Shown here: piece by piece, positions 1-15,828 of the stretch
How positions within the stretch are numbered: the first letter of the stretch is position 1
Layout of the letters: each line of letters opens with the position of its first letter
Source: Torymus aiolomorphi
Taxonomy: Eukaryota; Arthropoda; Insecta; Hymenoptera; Torymidae
Assembly (NCBI GenBank): GCA_036365515.1
Contig: CM070877.1
Coordinates: 118,426,321-118,490,320 of the forward strand
Direction: 5' to 3'
Length of the DNA: 64,000 nucleotides
Translations under genes and position numbers: made by a program
Notes under the pieces: model-generated
Told to the model about the DNA's origin: nothing
Databases searched by the model: none
Seen by the model: the letters and a program-made list of their open reading frames with translations, nothing else

Positions 1-648
1 AAACTTTGCAGGTGGTTAGAGTATTGAAAAATATTCGACACGTGTTTTTTTTTATCGGGGAAGAAAGACATCTAGGAGGTGAAAACCGCCCTTAAAGTTC
101 ACCCCAAAAACCGTTTTTTTTTTTAATAGCTGGAGATGGAATCGGAATTTTTTAATGAAACCAACGCCTATTTGTTTCTTATAAAAGGACGAGTATTTGG
201 GCACAGTTTTAATGCTGCGGGGTTGCATCCCCTATTTTTTATAAGGGTAAATATGCTTTTTCCCTCGTGTTTTTAATATAAAAATATTTTAATGAGCTAA
301 ATTTGATTGAAAATTGCCATGTTATAAAGAAAATTAAAAATTATAGTTGACCTGTTTCGGTGTTAAAAAAAACACGGGGACGGGGTAAATTACCTCGAAT
401 TTAATTAATTACCTTTTAGTGATTAAAATTAATCACAACATTCTTTTTGAATTTTAATTTCGAAATGCTTATTTTGACTAATATTTATCATTAAATGTGA
501 AATAAATAAAAAGCGTTCTAATTTTAGTAGGGGTGGCAACCCTCATCAACTTTATCATTACTAGTGAAAACTTTTTTGATTTTTATTAATTTGTATAATA
601 AGGTGTTTGATGGATGAATCTAACATTTTTTAATACAACAGTTGTTAA
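1..648. other. AT-rich sequence without a recognisable gene
   Basis: This stretch is AT-rich with poly-T runs. No ORF, RNA gene or repeat structure in it could be supported. It may be the flank of the repeat complex that begins near 649. Confidence 0.5.
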
Positions 649-979
649 TGTTGAGAAATATTCATCGTATTAGTTGTTGTTGTTGTGCTCACCTTGTGAG
701 CTGATAGACACATACACGTATACACACACTTAAGTGTGATTCGACTATAGCCAGCTATAGCGCACGGTCACCCCTCTGTCTGTGTTACGGGCTCGATATA
801 TCGCGATTCTAGCGCTACCGAAGACGTGACTAGGCTAATTTCGCGCGAGCGAGTTCAGTTCGTATCCGACACTGCTCCGAATAAGTTGCCATGCAATAAA
901 CCCTCGTACTAGATAGGTGAGAAAGAAACCGTTGTGTGAACCCGTCCCTCGAGTGATAACCCACTATGTTCAGTTGAGA

Positions 980-2207
980 CCCTACTGAAAAAAAACACAT
1001 GGGATCCCACATAGGATCCCACGTGGCATCCCACACGAGATCCCACATGTGAATTTGATATGGGATCCCATGTGGCATCCCACGTTTGAACTCGAAGCAT
1101 GAATTCCCATATGAGATCCACAAGAGATCCCACATAGGATCCAGTACTCCAGCTGAAAGCATGAGATCCCACATGGGATCCCTTATTCCAGCTGAAAGCA
1201 TGGGATCCGACATGAGATCCCACATGAGATCCCACAGAAGATCCCGCAGGAGATCCCACATGAGATCCCGTACTCAAGTTAAACGTACGATAACCCACAT
1301 GAGATCCCGTACTCATGACCCTGTCGTAAATTTTAAATGTTAATAACAGTTAATAATTGTTAAAAATTATTTATAACTATTTAGAACCGTTTAAAACTGT
1401 TTATAAGTGTTACAAAATGTATGATTTTGGACACATTTTTTCTAATTATAATACTTTGTAACAGTTTCAAACAGTTTTTAATAGTTTTAAACACTTTCAA
1501 ACAGTTACAAATAATTTTAAATTTGATATATTTTAGGAAAAATTAATAAGTAATAAATTATTATTATTATTATTATTAATAATTAACAATTATTTAATAG
1601 CCTCATTATTATAATCATGAAAATCAAGGAGCGCGGGAGCACTCCGAAGGCAAGTAACAGTCAAACAATGCAGAAGAAGCCTAAGGAGTGTTTAATTATA
1701 CTAATAATTAATTATTACTATGTTAATGATAATAATTAATAAATATTTAAAAGTTATTAAATAATTTAATAACTCTTACAAACTGTTAAAAACTGTTGAA
1801 AAATGTTACAAACAGTTACAAACGATTAATAACGTCCAAAATCCTACATTTTGTAACATTTTTGAACAAAAATATTTCCGTTAGAGTATGTACTGAAATA
1901 CGGGATCTCATCTGGAATATTATGCTTTCAACTTGAGTACGGAATCTCATGTGGGATTCTATGCTTTCACCTGGTGTACGGAATGCCATACGGGATCTAT
2001 GTGGGATCTCATGTGGGATCCCATACTTTCAGCTGGAGTACAGGATCCCATGTGGGATCTCTTGTGGGATCTCATGTGGGAATTCATGCTTCGAGTTCAA
2101 ACGTGGGACGCCACATGGGATCTCATACCAAATTCACACGTGGCATCTCGTGTGAGATGCCACATGGGATCCTATGTGGGATCCCACATGTTTTTTTTTC
2201 AGTAGGG
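980..2207. mobile_element. Fold-back DNA element with two repeat registers in its arms
   Basis: The ends are inverted: CCCTACTGAAAAAAAAC at 980 and its complement ending CAGTAGGG at 2207, each followed inward by about 330 bp of inverted sequence. The outer parts (about 995-1315 and 1890-2190) are degenerate tandem arrays built on GGGATCCCACAT and GGGATCTCATGT. The inner parts (about 1340-1520 and 1780-1860) are a different array of AACAGTT/AACTGTT-type units in AT-rich DNA. The middle (about 1610-1695) is a short non-repetitive, GC-richer segment. The dinucleotide GA flanks both ends (978-979 and 2208-2209), a possible 2-bp target duplication. No transposase is encoded. Short ORFs across the arms are low-complexity artefacts of the array. 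Confidence 0.8.
1561..1577. repeat. (TTA)n microsatellite
   Basis: A short run of TTA triplets lies inside the AT-rich core of the fold-back element. Confidence 0.6.
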
Positions 2208-2262
2208 GATGGAATAAAGAACACTTTGACTTAATATTGTGTCTTGCGTTTATTGTTCCACA

Positions 2263-3690
2263 AACATAATACTTAATAGTTAAATTTGTCTAACCTGCAA
2301 ACACTCCTTTGATTTAGTTCCCGCCCCTAAAAATTCTATTTTCGTGCAAATTTTACAAAATTTAATTAATTGGATAGAATAGCAGAATTTTGTGATAGAT
2401 TTTAAGAACTTTTTACTAATTAAGTAAATTCTTAAGAACTTTTGGGATAGTTGACTTATTATTATAAATATTATTATAAATCAAAGTACAGTAAGTAATT
2501 CTACTAGGCCATATGCATGTATACGTAAACTGACTGTTGAACCATTAACATCTCAATCAAATAATGTAAAAGATTTGGTAGAAAAATTAAGTATCGTTAT
2601 TCAATTCAATTATACTAAAAATACTTGACTATCTGGGAATTGATATCACAACTTTCTTGTGTATAATTTATTAATATGTATATAAAAAATGTGGTTGTTT
2701 AAATGAACTTTAATTCCAACATGCAATATCTTGAAAGACAATAAATTTTTTCTCTTCGAGTTCAAAATTTTGACTTTTTAGGAATTGATTTCATAACTTT
2801 CTCTTGTTTAATTTGTAGAAATGTGTACATCAAACATCGATATTTCAATAAAATTTCGACTCCATAATACAATGTTTTCAAGGAAGATCAATTGTAGCTC
2901 TTTAAGTTGGAAAAAAAACATAGCTATCGACAAAACGTATTTGAAATAGTAAGCCTATGATATAATAGTAGAAATTTCGTACTTCTATATTCACATACAT
3001 ATAAGTGTTGGCAATTGAATGAGTTTTTTAAATTAAAAACTATTCTTATTTATTCAAAAAATTGGTGGTAAATACTTGACTTTATGCGTATTGATTTCAT
3101 TACTTTCTTTTGCTTGATTTGTATTTAACGATTTTTTATTACAAACGTATTTACACAAAAAGTTTTATAAATATCTTTTACAATTTAAAGTTTGTCTTTC
3201 TATAAATTTTTCGTAGAGAAAATTACAAAGAAGCGGCTGGTAATACGTTGTTACTTGCCTAGGTTTATACTTTTGTAAAATAGGTATACTCCTATTTTTA
3301 ATACAATATATTGAATAGTTACCCTTTATATATACATATTAGAATGCTGATATATAAAGATTTTTACGAATCCATACTATCAGAAGTGTAAGTAATATTC
3401 TGATGTTAATTACTATAGAAAAAAAGACAATCACAGACATATTTTATAAATTAATGTTTGAATATTTTATTGAATCTTTTTAGTGTCTTATATTTAAAAA
3501 GAAAAAATTAAAACATGCATATAGATATGCAATAATAAATTATTTTATAAAAAATGTAAACTGTAAATATAATATCAGAACAAATTAGGAAGTTTTGTTG
3601 AAAAATAAATTTTTCTGAATTTATAATTATGTAGACATTAAGTAACTTACTTAAAAAACATATATATTATACATTTGAAACTGTATTACT
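2263..3690. other. AT-rich intergenic sequence downstream of SMC5
   Basis: No gene is seen. Segments near 2640, 2770 and 3080 share a loose theme (ACTTGACT or TTTGACTT followed by ATTGATTTCATAACTTTCT), which suggests an old degenerate repeat with a spacing of roughly 130-300 bp. Nothing here could be assigned to a known family. Confidence 0.4.
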
Positions 3691-3694
3691 ATGA

Positions 3695-3700
3695 TTTATT
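3695..3700 (-). terminator. Candidate polyadenylation signal of SMC5
   Basis: AATAAA on the minus strand starts about 20 nt after the SMC5 stop codon. The close spacing would give a very short 3'UTR, and other A-rich signals occur further downstream, so use of this site is uncertain. Confidence 0.35.
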
Positions 3701-3720
3701 TAAACAAAATAAACTTAAAT

Positions 3721-8826
<5,106 letters not shown>

Positions 8827-9309
8827 TTTTACTAATTGATATCGATAATCATATCACCTACAACAATAAATATGAAACTTAACACATCATAATCAATATT
8901 GGTTTTTGTGTTGCACATTGCTATTATCAAGAACATGCGATTTATTTCAATTTATACTTACGTATAGGTTTATCAAAGGTTGTGGTTATTTGAACGATTC
9001 CTCAATATTTTGTAGAAAACAGCATTAAACAATAAATTAACTTATCAATAACAAGAGGCACTGATAAAATTCCAAATGAGTAATTTCTCAGAATGCGTAA
9101 TATTTTATAGAGCCTAGCGGTGTGACACTCGCGCGAAAACGTATAACTATGTCTCGAAGTGGCAGTGTCAAAGTCAATTACCATTTGCCATTTCAAGTTG
9201 AATTTGCTTTAGATAGATTAAACCGCTTTTTCTTTGTTATTCGAAAAATCCATAGACTTATTACTCATAGACTGCGCGCTCCAGTGAAGCCGGGAAGAGA
9301 GAAAGGGCA
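8827..9309 (-). promoter_or_regulatory. SMC5 upstream region
   Basis: This is the interval between the SMC5 start codon and the first transposon. It is AT-rich near the gene and moderately GC-rich from about 9260 to 9309. No TATA box or initiator could be singled out. The promoter presumably lies here because the palindromic element at 9310 begins less than 500 bp upstream of the ATG. Confidence 0.35.
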
Positions 9310-9548
9310 ATTCGCCTTGTTAAGACCAGCGTCAGCGCCCTTCGCGGCCAAAATTTGAACTGTTTATTGAAGGATAAACACAGCTGATTAGCATGATATG
9401 AGCGGTATATGAACCAAAGATTATTTTTTAATTAAATAATAATCTTTGGTTCATATACCGCTCATGCTAATCAGCTGTGTTTATCCTTCAATAAGCAGTT
9501 CGAATTTTGGCCGCGAGAGGCGCTGACGCTGGCCTTAACAAGGCGAAT
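9310..9548. mobile_element. Palindromic MITE with ATTCGCCTTG ends
   Basis: The left arm starts ATTCGCCTTGTTAAG at 9310 and the right arm ends CTTAACAAGGCGAAT at 9548. Nearly the full length is self-complementary, with a short AT-rich loop around 9425-9440. Arm differences are few, such as GACCAGCG against CGCTGGCC, so the copy is fairly young. No coding capacity is present. Confidence 0.8.
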
Positions 9549-9699
9549 AATGTCTATGGTGCATCATCGAGCGGGTGCCCGGTGGTCCGTTATTTCTGAG
9601 AACACGTGCTTTTGATGACATGATGACCTTGAAGATTTTATCACCTTGACCAATGAAGCTATTATGGAAGCTGGGGGGAAAATACCTTCCCAAATAAAG

Positions 9700-11697
9700 A
9701 ACCCATCTACAAAAAACCTCCAAACGCGGCTTGGTGGAATGAGGAGTGTACTAAGGCAGTGGATAATAGAAGATACTTTCTCAGGAAATTTACAATGAAC
9801 CCTACGCCCGAAAACCTATCCCTAGCCAAATCAGCTTTTGCCACCTCTAAGAAGCTACTTTTTAAAATTAAAACCACCAATTTTAGAAATTTTGTCTCTT
9901 CTATCAATCCTCACAGAACTATGCTTGATAATTTCCATATTATAAAAAAGTTTAAAAACCGACACTACAACCCCTCACCTCCTTCGTCTGATCTAAACTC
10001 CCCTTTGGAGGATCCCAAACTGGCTGTGGCTTATAAAAAAATATCTGATAACTACGACTACCCTGATTTAGAAATACATAACCTAGGTAACGGTAGGCAC
10101 TTTTTGGAAAAGGAAATTACTATTCGTGAAGTCTCTTTGGCAATTAAATCTTCTAAAGGCTCATCAGCCCCGGGGATAGATGGCATATCCTATAAACTGT
10201 TAAAAGAACTCCCCCAACAGGCTCTGATTTGGCTTACAGGTTTTTACAACCGTATTTTAGCATCGGGTAATTATCCTAGTAAATGGAAGGATTTCAAGGT
10301 TTGTTTCATCCCAAAGGGTGGGGACAAAGGTTTCAGGCCTATTGCATATTATTAGCATCGACTCTATTAAAAACCCTTGAAAGCGTGGTTAATGACCGCC
10401 TGATGTGGTGGTGTGAGAACCATAACATCATCCCAAAATTCTTCCAAGGATTTAGGCGAGGCAGGTCATGCCATGACTGTCTTGCCCCGCTATATCTGGA
10501 TACCATTATACCCAAAAAGAGAAGAAAAGTACTCGGGGTGCTTGGATTGGACATTGAGGGTACTTACGACAATGTCCATCTGGGAACTCTATTGAATAGG
10601 CTTATGGACTTGGGTATCCCTCCTCGTATCAGAAAATTCGTTATGAATTTGATTTTCAATCGAAAAATTTTTGGTTTTTTCAACAAATCCCTATTCGCCT
10701 CTGGCTCTACCAATAAAGGTCTTCCCCAAGGTTGCATTCTTTCACCATTACTTTTTAACATCTATATTAGTGATATTTCTTCTCACTTACACATCAGTTC
10801 CAGATGTTTGGGATTTGCAGATGACCTCCTGCTCTATTGCAGTGATGAATCTCCGGAAAAAATTATCAACGTTCTTTCAACTGGTCTATCCTTACTAAAT
10901 GGATGGCTCAATATCAAGAGCCTCCATGTATCCATCCCTAAATGCTCCCTCACATTCATGGGTTTCAATGCTGAAAGTATTGCTCCAGGCTCGTATCGAA
11001 TTTCCCTCAATGGCCAAATCATCATAAATGGTCACGCATTCCAATACCTGGGAGTCATATGGGACTCTGGGCTTGCATGGGAGGCCCACATAGCCAAAGT
11101 TACCAAAACAGTCCATCTTGGCATAAATATGTTGGCTTCTCTGTGTAAAAGAAGTTGGGGAATCCACACTCAGACGGCCTTAACCTTTTACAAGGCAATT
11201 GTTAGACCAAAGATGGACTGGGCTTCATATCTCTTCGCCAATGCAAATGAATGTTTTCTCAAAAAATTACAAGTGCTTCAGAACCCTGCCCTCAGAATTT
11301 GTCTAGGGAATATTAGAACTACTCCCATCAATGTCCTTCATCATCTGTCTGGTATCCCCACCCTCAGAATCAGAAGACGCCATATTGCTGAAAGGTTGCT
11401 TTGTAGAAATTTTTCTCTCACATCAAATACATTTATACCAAAAATCCTGTACATGCAAAGATATCTCCCCAAACCCCGGAAAAAACCAAATTCTACTCGG
11501 ATAAGTGGCTTTGGATTACTATATATGATAGCTGGCAGGATACAGGTCCCCTAATTAAACGCCAAGCCAGATTTCCTATCTTGACGACCTTTTCAGTACC
11601 GTATGAAGGCCTATTCCTGGAGGATGCTGTGGACACAGGCTGGGGCAGAAATTTAGAGAAGCTCCCTAGCAACATACACTATTTTAATCTAATGGAA
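9700..11697 (+). pseudogene. Reverse transcriptase of the LINE, frameshifted
   Basis: The reading frame of 9759-10355 carries KGSSAPGIDGISYKLLKELP and FKVCFIPKGG...GFRPIA. It is then out of frame with 10355-11554, which continues STLLKTLESVVNDRL, FRRGRSCHDCL, LDIEGTYDNV, GLPQGCILSPLLFNIYI and the catalytic FADDLLLY near residue 180 of that frame, followed by the thumb (FQYLGVIWD). The break lies at about 10340-10360, where RPIA is followed by a short shift. Further frame changes occur before 9759 and after 11554. It is a dead copy whose family is clear from the motifs. Confidence 0.85.
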
Positions 11698-12004
11698 CCC
11701 TGCTAAAAAACGTAGATTGAAAAGAATTGAAATCGATTAAAATTCAATCGATTTTGAGACTAATTCTTGATACCAATTTTCAGAATTCAATTCGATTGCT
11801 TTCGATAAAAATTTACAGAAATCGATTAAATACGATTCAAATTTAAATTTTAGTGATTTGGTTTGATCGTTTTGAATCGATTTCTATTAATTTTAATCGA
11901 AAACAATCGAATTGAATTCTGAAAATTGGTATCAAGAATTAGTCTTAGAATCGATTGAATTTTAATAGATTCCAATTCTTTTTAATCTACGTTTTTTAGC
12001 AGGG
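11698..12004. mobile_element. MITE with CCCTGCTAAAAAACG termini inserted in the LINE
   Basis: The left end is CCCTGCTAAAAAACGTAGAT and the right end is its complement, closing AGCAGGG at 12004. The arms are inverted over about 130 bp each (GATACCAATTTTCAGAATTC against GAATTCTGAAAATTGGTATC). AA flanks both sides (11696-11697 and 12005-12006). It separates the LINE thumb region from its RNase H domain, so it inserted after the LINE. Its ends resemble those of the elements at 980, 47848 and 49229. Confidence 0.85.
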
Positions 12005-12894
12005 AATCTCTACATTCGGACATCACCATTATTCACACGGATGGTTCCATCAACCGTAATGGAGATAGAGGCATGGGATATTTTATCGAGCCCCTTGACT
12101 CTTCATCGTCACTTAAGGCCTCGGCAGATCTATCTGTCACCTCATGCGAATTGGGAGCAATTCTCGAGGGTATTTCGGATATTAGGATTTCCACCTCCAA
12201 CCATATTTTGATATTTACTGACTCTTTATCAGCAGCATTATCTATAAAATCTAATGGTCTCAACTCCAGAATGCCCCCCTCCCTAACTAGTACCATTCGA
12301 TCACTAATGCATGAAGCCTCCTCAAAAAATAGTACTATAAATATTGTTTGGAGGCCAAAATCGCTTTCTATTCCGAATGGTAACAAAGCAGATTCGGCGG
12401 CAAAAGCTGCGGATGCTTCCAATCTAATGTCGGCTTGCCTCCCGTGCACCCAAGATTTTTTACCCATGCTGAAATCCAAAGTTATTGGTAGGATGCCATC
12501 CTTCTGCAACGACTATGGTAAATCAAACAAGGGTAGCATGGGCCATGCCCAGAAGTTTTTCTTTCTCTCCATGGTTTGCCGGCAGAGGAGATTTGAGCAG
12601 AAGGGATATTTGTGTGCTGAATAGACTCAGGAGCGGGCATAATAGAACCACGGCCCATTTGGCGTCAAAAGGGTTTTTAGTTGAGGAAATGTGCATTGTG
12701 GCGAAGACATTCACTCTATTCACCACCTAATATGGGAATGTAAGGTCCTAGAACCCTTCAGGGGGAATTTTATCTCAAAATGTAACCTTCTTAAAATTCC
12801 CCTGGGCTCTGAAATTCAAAATTTAGCATTTAATTACCCTGAAATTTTTTATGCTTTACTGTTATTCATTGATGAGGGGCAGATTCCTGTATAA
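12005..12894 (+). pseudogene. RNase H and CCHC tail of the LINE, frameshifted
   Basis: After the MITE the frame resumes with HTDGSINRNGDRGMGYF. It keeps RNase H acidic positions in HTDGS, SCELGAILEG, IFTDSLSA and GNKADSAAKAA. Frame changes near 12530 and 12690 lead into RLRSGHNRTTAHLASKGF and CGEDIHSIHHLIWEC, a zinc-knuckle-like motif usual at LINE C-termini. It ends at a TAA at 12892-12894. The sequence after it to about 13179 is probably 3'UTR or flank and shows no other feature. Confidence 0.75.
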
Positions 12895-13179
12895 GTTTGT
12901 AGTACATATCTCTGCCCATCTGCAATGAGTGCAGTTATGTTACAGAAGGAAGATTTACTTATTAGTTCCAGATACCTCTCAATGTTAAGAAGGGGAAGAT
13001 CAGATCTACGCCAATCACCACATTCAATTTTCGCGCTACTTGGAATACTGCACTCAGAAGTCAAATTCCCGTCAACAACACAGTCATATAGTCGGGCTCG
13101 GCGAGCAGAACGGTGCTTCTGCAATGGTCGACAAGTTGACCAGTCAGAACGTGGAATTCGTTTGCTCAATTAAGCGCTA

Positions 13180-13690
13180 AGGGCCTTTGCACGCTAACAG
13201 CATAACGCGAAGGAATAAGGAATAAGAGGGCATAAGGTGGACATAAGGTACTTATGCTCCGCTTATTCCTCTTATGCCCGTGTTGTGTACGAACAATTAA
13301 ATTTTTTAATAATAAATTGCAAGTAAACATTTACCTCTTCATCCATTGTTCAAAAATGTCTACACTATAAATTATTATAAAAATAATCACTAAATGATTA
13401 AGAAGAAAACTTTTCTCACTTCTGCACGTTGAAATGATAAAATACAAAAGCCCCTCAAGTTTTATTATTTTGTCAACTTTTTATATTGTAACCAATTAGT
13501 CAATTAATAATTATAGTAAGTTATTTCATTTCGAAAACTTTACTCCAAAAAAATCAAGAGGTTATGCACGTTTCGTTGCGTACACAACACGGGCATAAGA
13601 GGAATAAGCGGAGCATAAGTACCTTATGTCCACCTTATGCCCTCTTATTCCTTATTCCTTCGCGTTATGCTGTTAGCGTGCAAAGGCCCT
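13180..13690. mobile_element. DNA element with long (about 110 bp) terminal inverted repeats
   Basis: The left TIR starts AGGGCCTTTGCACGCTAACA at 13180 and the right TIR ends with its complement at 13690. The match extends through GAATAAGGAATAAGAGGGCA and GCATAAGTACC to CCGTGTTGTGTACG. The interior (about 13295-13570) is AT-rich and non-coding. AAGCGC occurs just outside both ends (TTAAGCGCTA and AAAGCGCATG), possibly a decayed 8-9 bp target duplication. The superfamily was not assigned. Confidence 0.8.
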
Positions 13691-13698
13691 AAAGCGCA

Positions 13699-14607
13699 TG
13701 GAGTTGCAGGAAAGTTGAAATAAAACTCGAACTCGAGAGAATAAACTTTAACTTGAATTTATTGAATTAATTCATAACTTTGTTAATTTTGACATCCAAT
13801 GAACTTTTAGAACCGTGACTATACAATTCAATGACTATTTAAGGCTTCTGGGCGCAACATTCACAATATGCACCAGAGTACCAATAATATTGATAACGAC
13901 TCAAGCTCTAGCTACTAAGCGTCTCATGTGCTCGGTAGCGACTGACTCTGGCGGCTCGGGGCTCTTCTTTTATACCCCTAACGCGGACTCATGCCGTTGA
14001 CAAGGATCCTAGGAGAAACGCTATTGGTCGGCAGCTTCAGGTTGGTAGTGGGAGGCAGTATGGTGTAGAGGCTGTAGGGCGCCAGGTTGCCTCAGAAGCC
14101 TTCCCCCACTCCCAAGTGGGGAGAGTGGCGATGGAGGGGCCATAGACCAGAAAGCAGGGTCGAGAGCGATGAGCAGCGGGTGACGGACCGCCTCTCTCCA
14201 GTGGCGTAGGATGCCGCTAGTCGGTGATTAGCTGTTGACGATGGCTCGGGCCGTTAGGTTGTTACGCCACTGCGCCATAGTTCTGGGAATTGTTTGTCTC
14301 TCGAGCCAATTCACTGTTTCTCGGAATTGTTTGTGTTCACGTTGGGTGACCGTTGGCACTAATGGATTCTGAGAAGTGTTTACGCATTCCTGGCCTGTCC
14401 GTTAATCCTTTCCTTAGCTTAATGGATGCCAAGAAGTGTTTACGCATTCTTGGTTCGACCGTTGATGCATTCCTGAAACTCTTGACCTTGAAGTGGATTA
14501 AGTTTCCTCGAGCCCTTCGCTAATTGATTCTCGGAAGCGTTCACGTTTTTTGTTTGTCCTTGAATTGTGTCTCGAGCTGCTGGCTGTCCTTGGGAATTTC
14601 TGTAACA
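13699..14607 (-). mobile_element. Solo LTR of an LTR retrotransposon (minus strand)
   Basis: Read on the minus strand, it starts TGTTACAG near 14607. It has a GC-rich U3 with a duplicated segment (GAATGCGTAAACACTTCT twice, about 14375-14460), then a TATA box (TATAAAAG at 13974-13967), then a transcribed-looking segment with AATAAA (about 13757-13765), and ends near 13699. Order and spacing fit a U3-R-U5 of the Ty3/Gypsy kind. No internal genes and no partner LTR were found. The 3' border is approximate because the long-TIR element at 13180-13690 lies immediately next to it. Confidence 0.5.
13967..13974 (-). promoter_or_regulatory. TATA box within the minus-strand LTR
   Basis: TATAAAAG on the minus strand is followed by a GC-rich segment containing CAGTCGCTACC, a plausible start region about 30 nt downstream. 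It supports reading 13699-14607 as an LTR. Confidence 0.45.
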
Positions 14608-14838
14608 GAGCTAATTCTTCATACCTGAGCGAGCTTCCCTAATTAATTATTATTACGCCTGCCGTCATTTATCGAATCGCTAATTATTATGACGTAATTA
14701 TTATTTATTGTCCAAATAGTTATTAATTTAATCGCAGATTACTACCGTTTATTTAGTTTTATTGCTAATCTCAATTTGTTCGTTAGCGCGTTGACCTTGC
14801 CATTGATAGTTTAATTATACGGGCGCAATTACTGTTTG

Positions 14839-15304
14839 TTAAGGGGATGTAGGAGCGAACTTTACCGATGGTGACCTCCACCTCGAGCCGCATTTCCCAT
14901 TGTTCGCGCGAAATTTACTTCTTAATACAGAAAATTAAGTTGCTAACGATTTTTTATCGTGCAAAGAATGCTGGATCACAGCATTTTCAATAATCAAAAT
15001 GTTCAATAATTTATATAATGCAATATTCTTAAAATTGACGCGTGGAATTACGTAAAAGTGACGGTCATCTTACAATTTTCTATGTGAAACGTTATCCTCA
15101 CCTCGCCTCGTATTTCCCATTGTTTGGTTTAACTAAAAATTATTAAATGCTGTATAACATTTATAAACATTCCTTATTATAACAAGAACACGCGATCACC
15201 GTATTTTTGTGCTTTACGATTGTACACTTTTTTTTATTTATGATATAAAGTTTTTGAGGTTAGGAAATTTTCAACCAATCAGCGTGGCTCCGACATCACC
15301 TTAA
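14839..15304. mobile_element. TTAA-flanked non-autonomous element
   Basis: TTAA at 14839 is followed by GGGGATGTAGGAGCGAAC. The other end reads GGCTCCGACATCACC and TTAA at 15301-15304, so the terminal inverted repeats are about 15-19 bp. The ends match the two TTAA MITEs in SMC5 intron 11 (TTAAGG(T/G)GATG). The interior has a repeated motif, ATTTCCCATTGTT, near 14893 and 15110. No coding capacity is present. Confidence 0.7.
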
Positions 15305-15828
15305 AGGTAATTAGTTAATAAATTCATTATCGCTCGTTTATCGTCAATTCCTATTCGAGTTATTGTTAATTACTTATTTATAACTTAGTTAATTAACTAA
15401 TTAATATATAGATTCTACTATTGGAATTTTAGATCGAGATTGTTATTGGAATGCATTCAATTATTATTATTTAATTTATTATTTTATTTAACTTTTATCA
15501 GAAATCAATATTCAAGGTTCCATTGTAGAATTGCCTTTATGTGTTGCACGACTCGTCTACGCAAACGCAGTTCATTCATAACAGCATTACAAAAATGTTT
15601 AACATTTTCAATTTCTCTGTATAAGATTTTTTATTTTACTAGAAATATTTTTTAAAATTTTATTGCATTTGGAATAAATACAAATATATTGTCGTATATC
15701 TTAGAAGATCTTAATACTAAAAGTAAGGGGATATTAGGTTATGTTTATATTTCTAAACAACAGATTTAAAAAAATTAAATTAAATAATTTTATATAAATA
15801 AATACTGGTTATTTTATAATTTTATAGA
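15305..15828. other. AT-rich flank upstream of the HEATR1 pseudogene
   Basis: No gene is recognised. The last bases (TTTTATAG at about 15820-15827) form a 3' splice site immediately before the homologous ATG, so part of this stretch probably was a 5'UTR intron of the ancestral gene. Confidence 0.4.

Larger units (their letters stand above)
649..2262 (+). mobile_element. Possible solo LTR interrupted by a fold-back element
   Basis: The outer sequence begins TGTTGAGAAATATTCATC at 649. With the fold-back element at 980-2207 removed, it ends with an AATAAA-bearing segment (2212-2217) and TTTATTGTTCCACA at 2262. The TG...CA borders, the internal polyadenylation-like signal and the T-rich terminus resemble a short BEL/Pao-type LTR of roughly 390 bp. 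No matching target-site duplication is seen (GTTAA before, AACAT after) and no internal retroelement genes are present, so this is an inference from layout and resemblance only. Confidence 0.3.
9550..12894 (+). mobile_element. 5'-truncated LINE (RT plus RNase H), broken
   Basis: This is a non-LTR retrotransposon remnant without its endonuclease. It enters in the endonuclease-RT linker (a PNAAWWNEECTKAV-type motif near 9720-9760) and continues with reverse transcriptase, RNase H and a C-terminal CCHC-like knuckle. The combination of APE-type LINE reverse transcriptase with RNase H suggests the I/R1/LOA group. It is disrupted by frameshifts and by a 307-bp MITE at 11698-12004. No poly-A tail or target duplication was identified at the 3' side. 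Confidence 0.85.

Noticed and set aside
830..2234. Several overlapping ORFs of 68-143 codons rich in WDL, GSH and RSH words on both strands
   Set aside because: They are translations of the GGGATCCCACAT-type arrays of the fold-back element and recur in mirror image in both arms.
15440..15655. ORF of 71 codons upstream of the pseudogene
   Set aside because: Hydrophobic, AT-driven composition with no recognised similarity or splice context.
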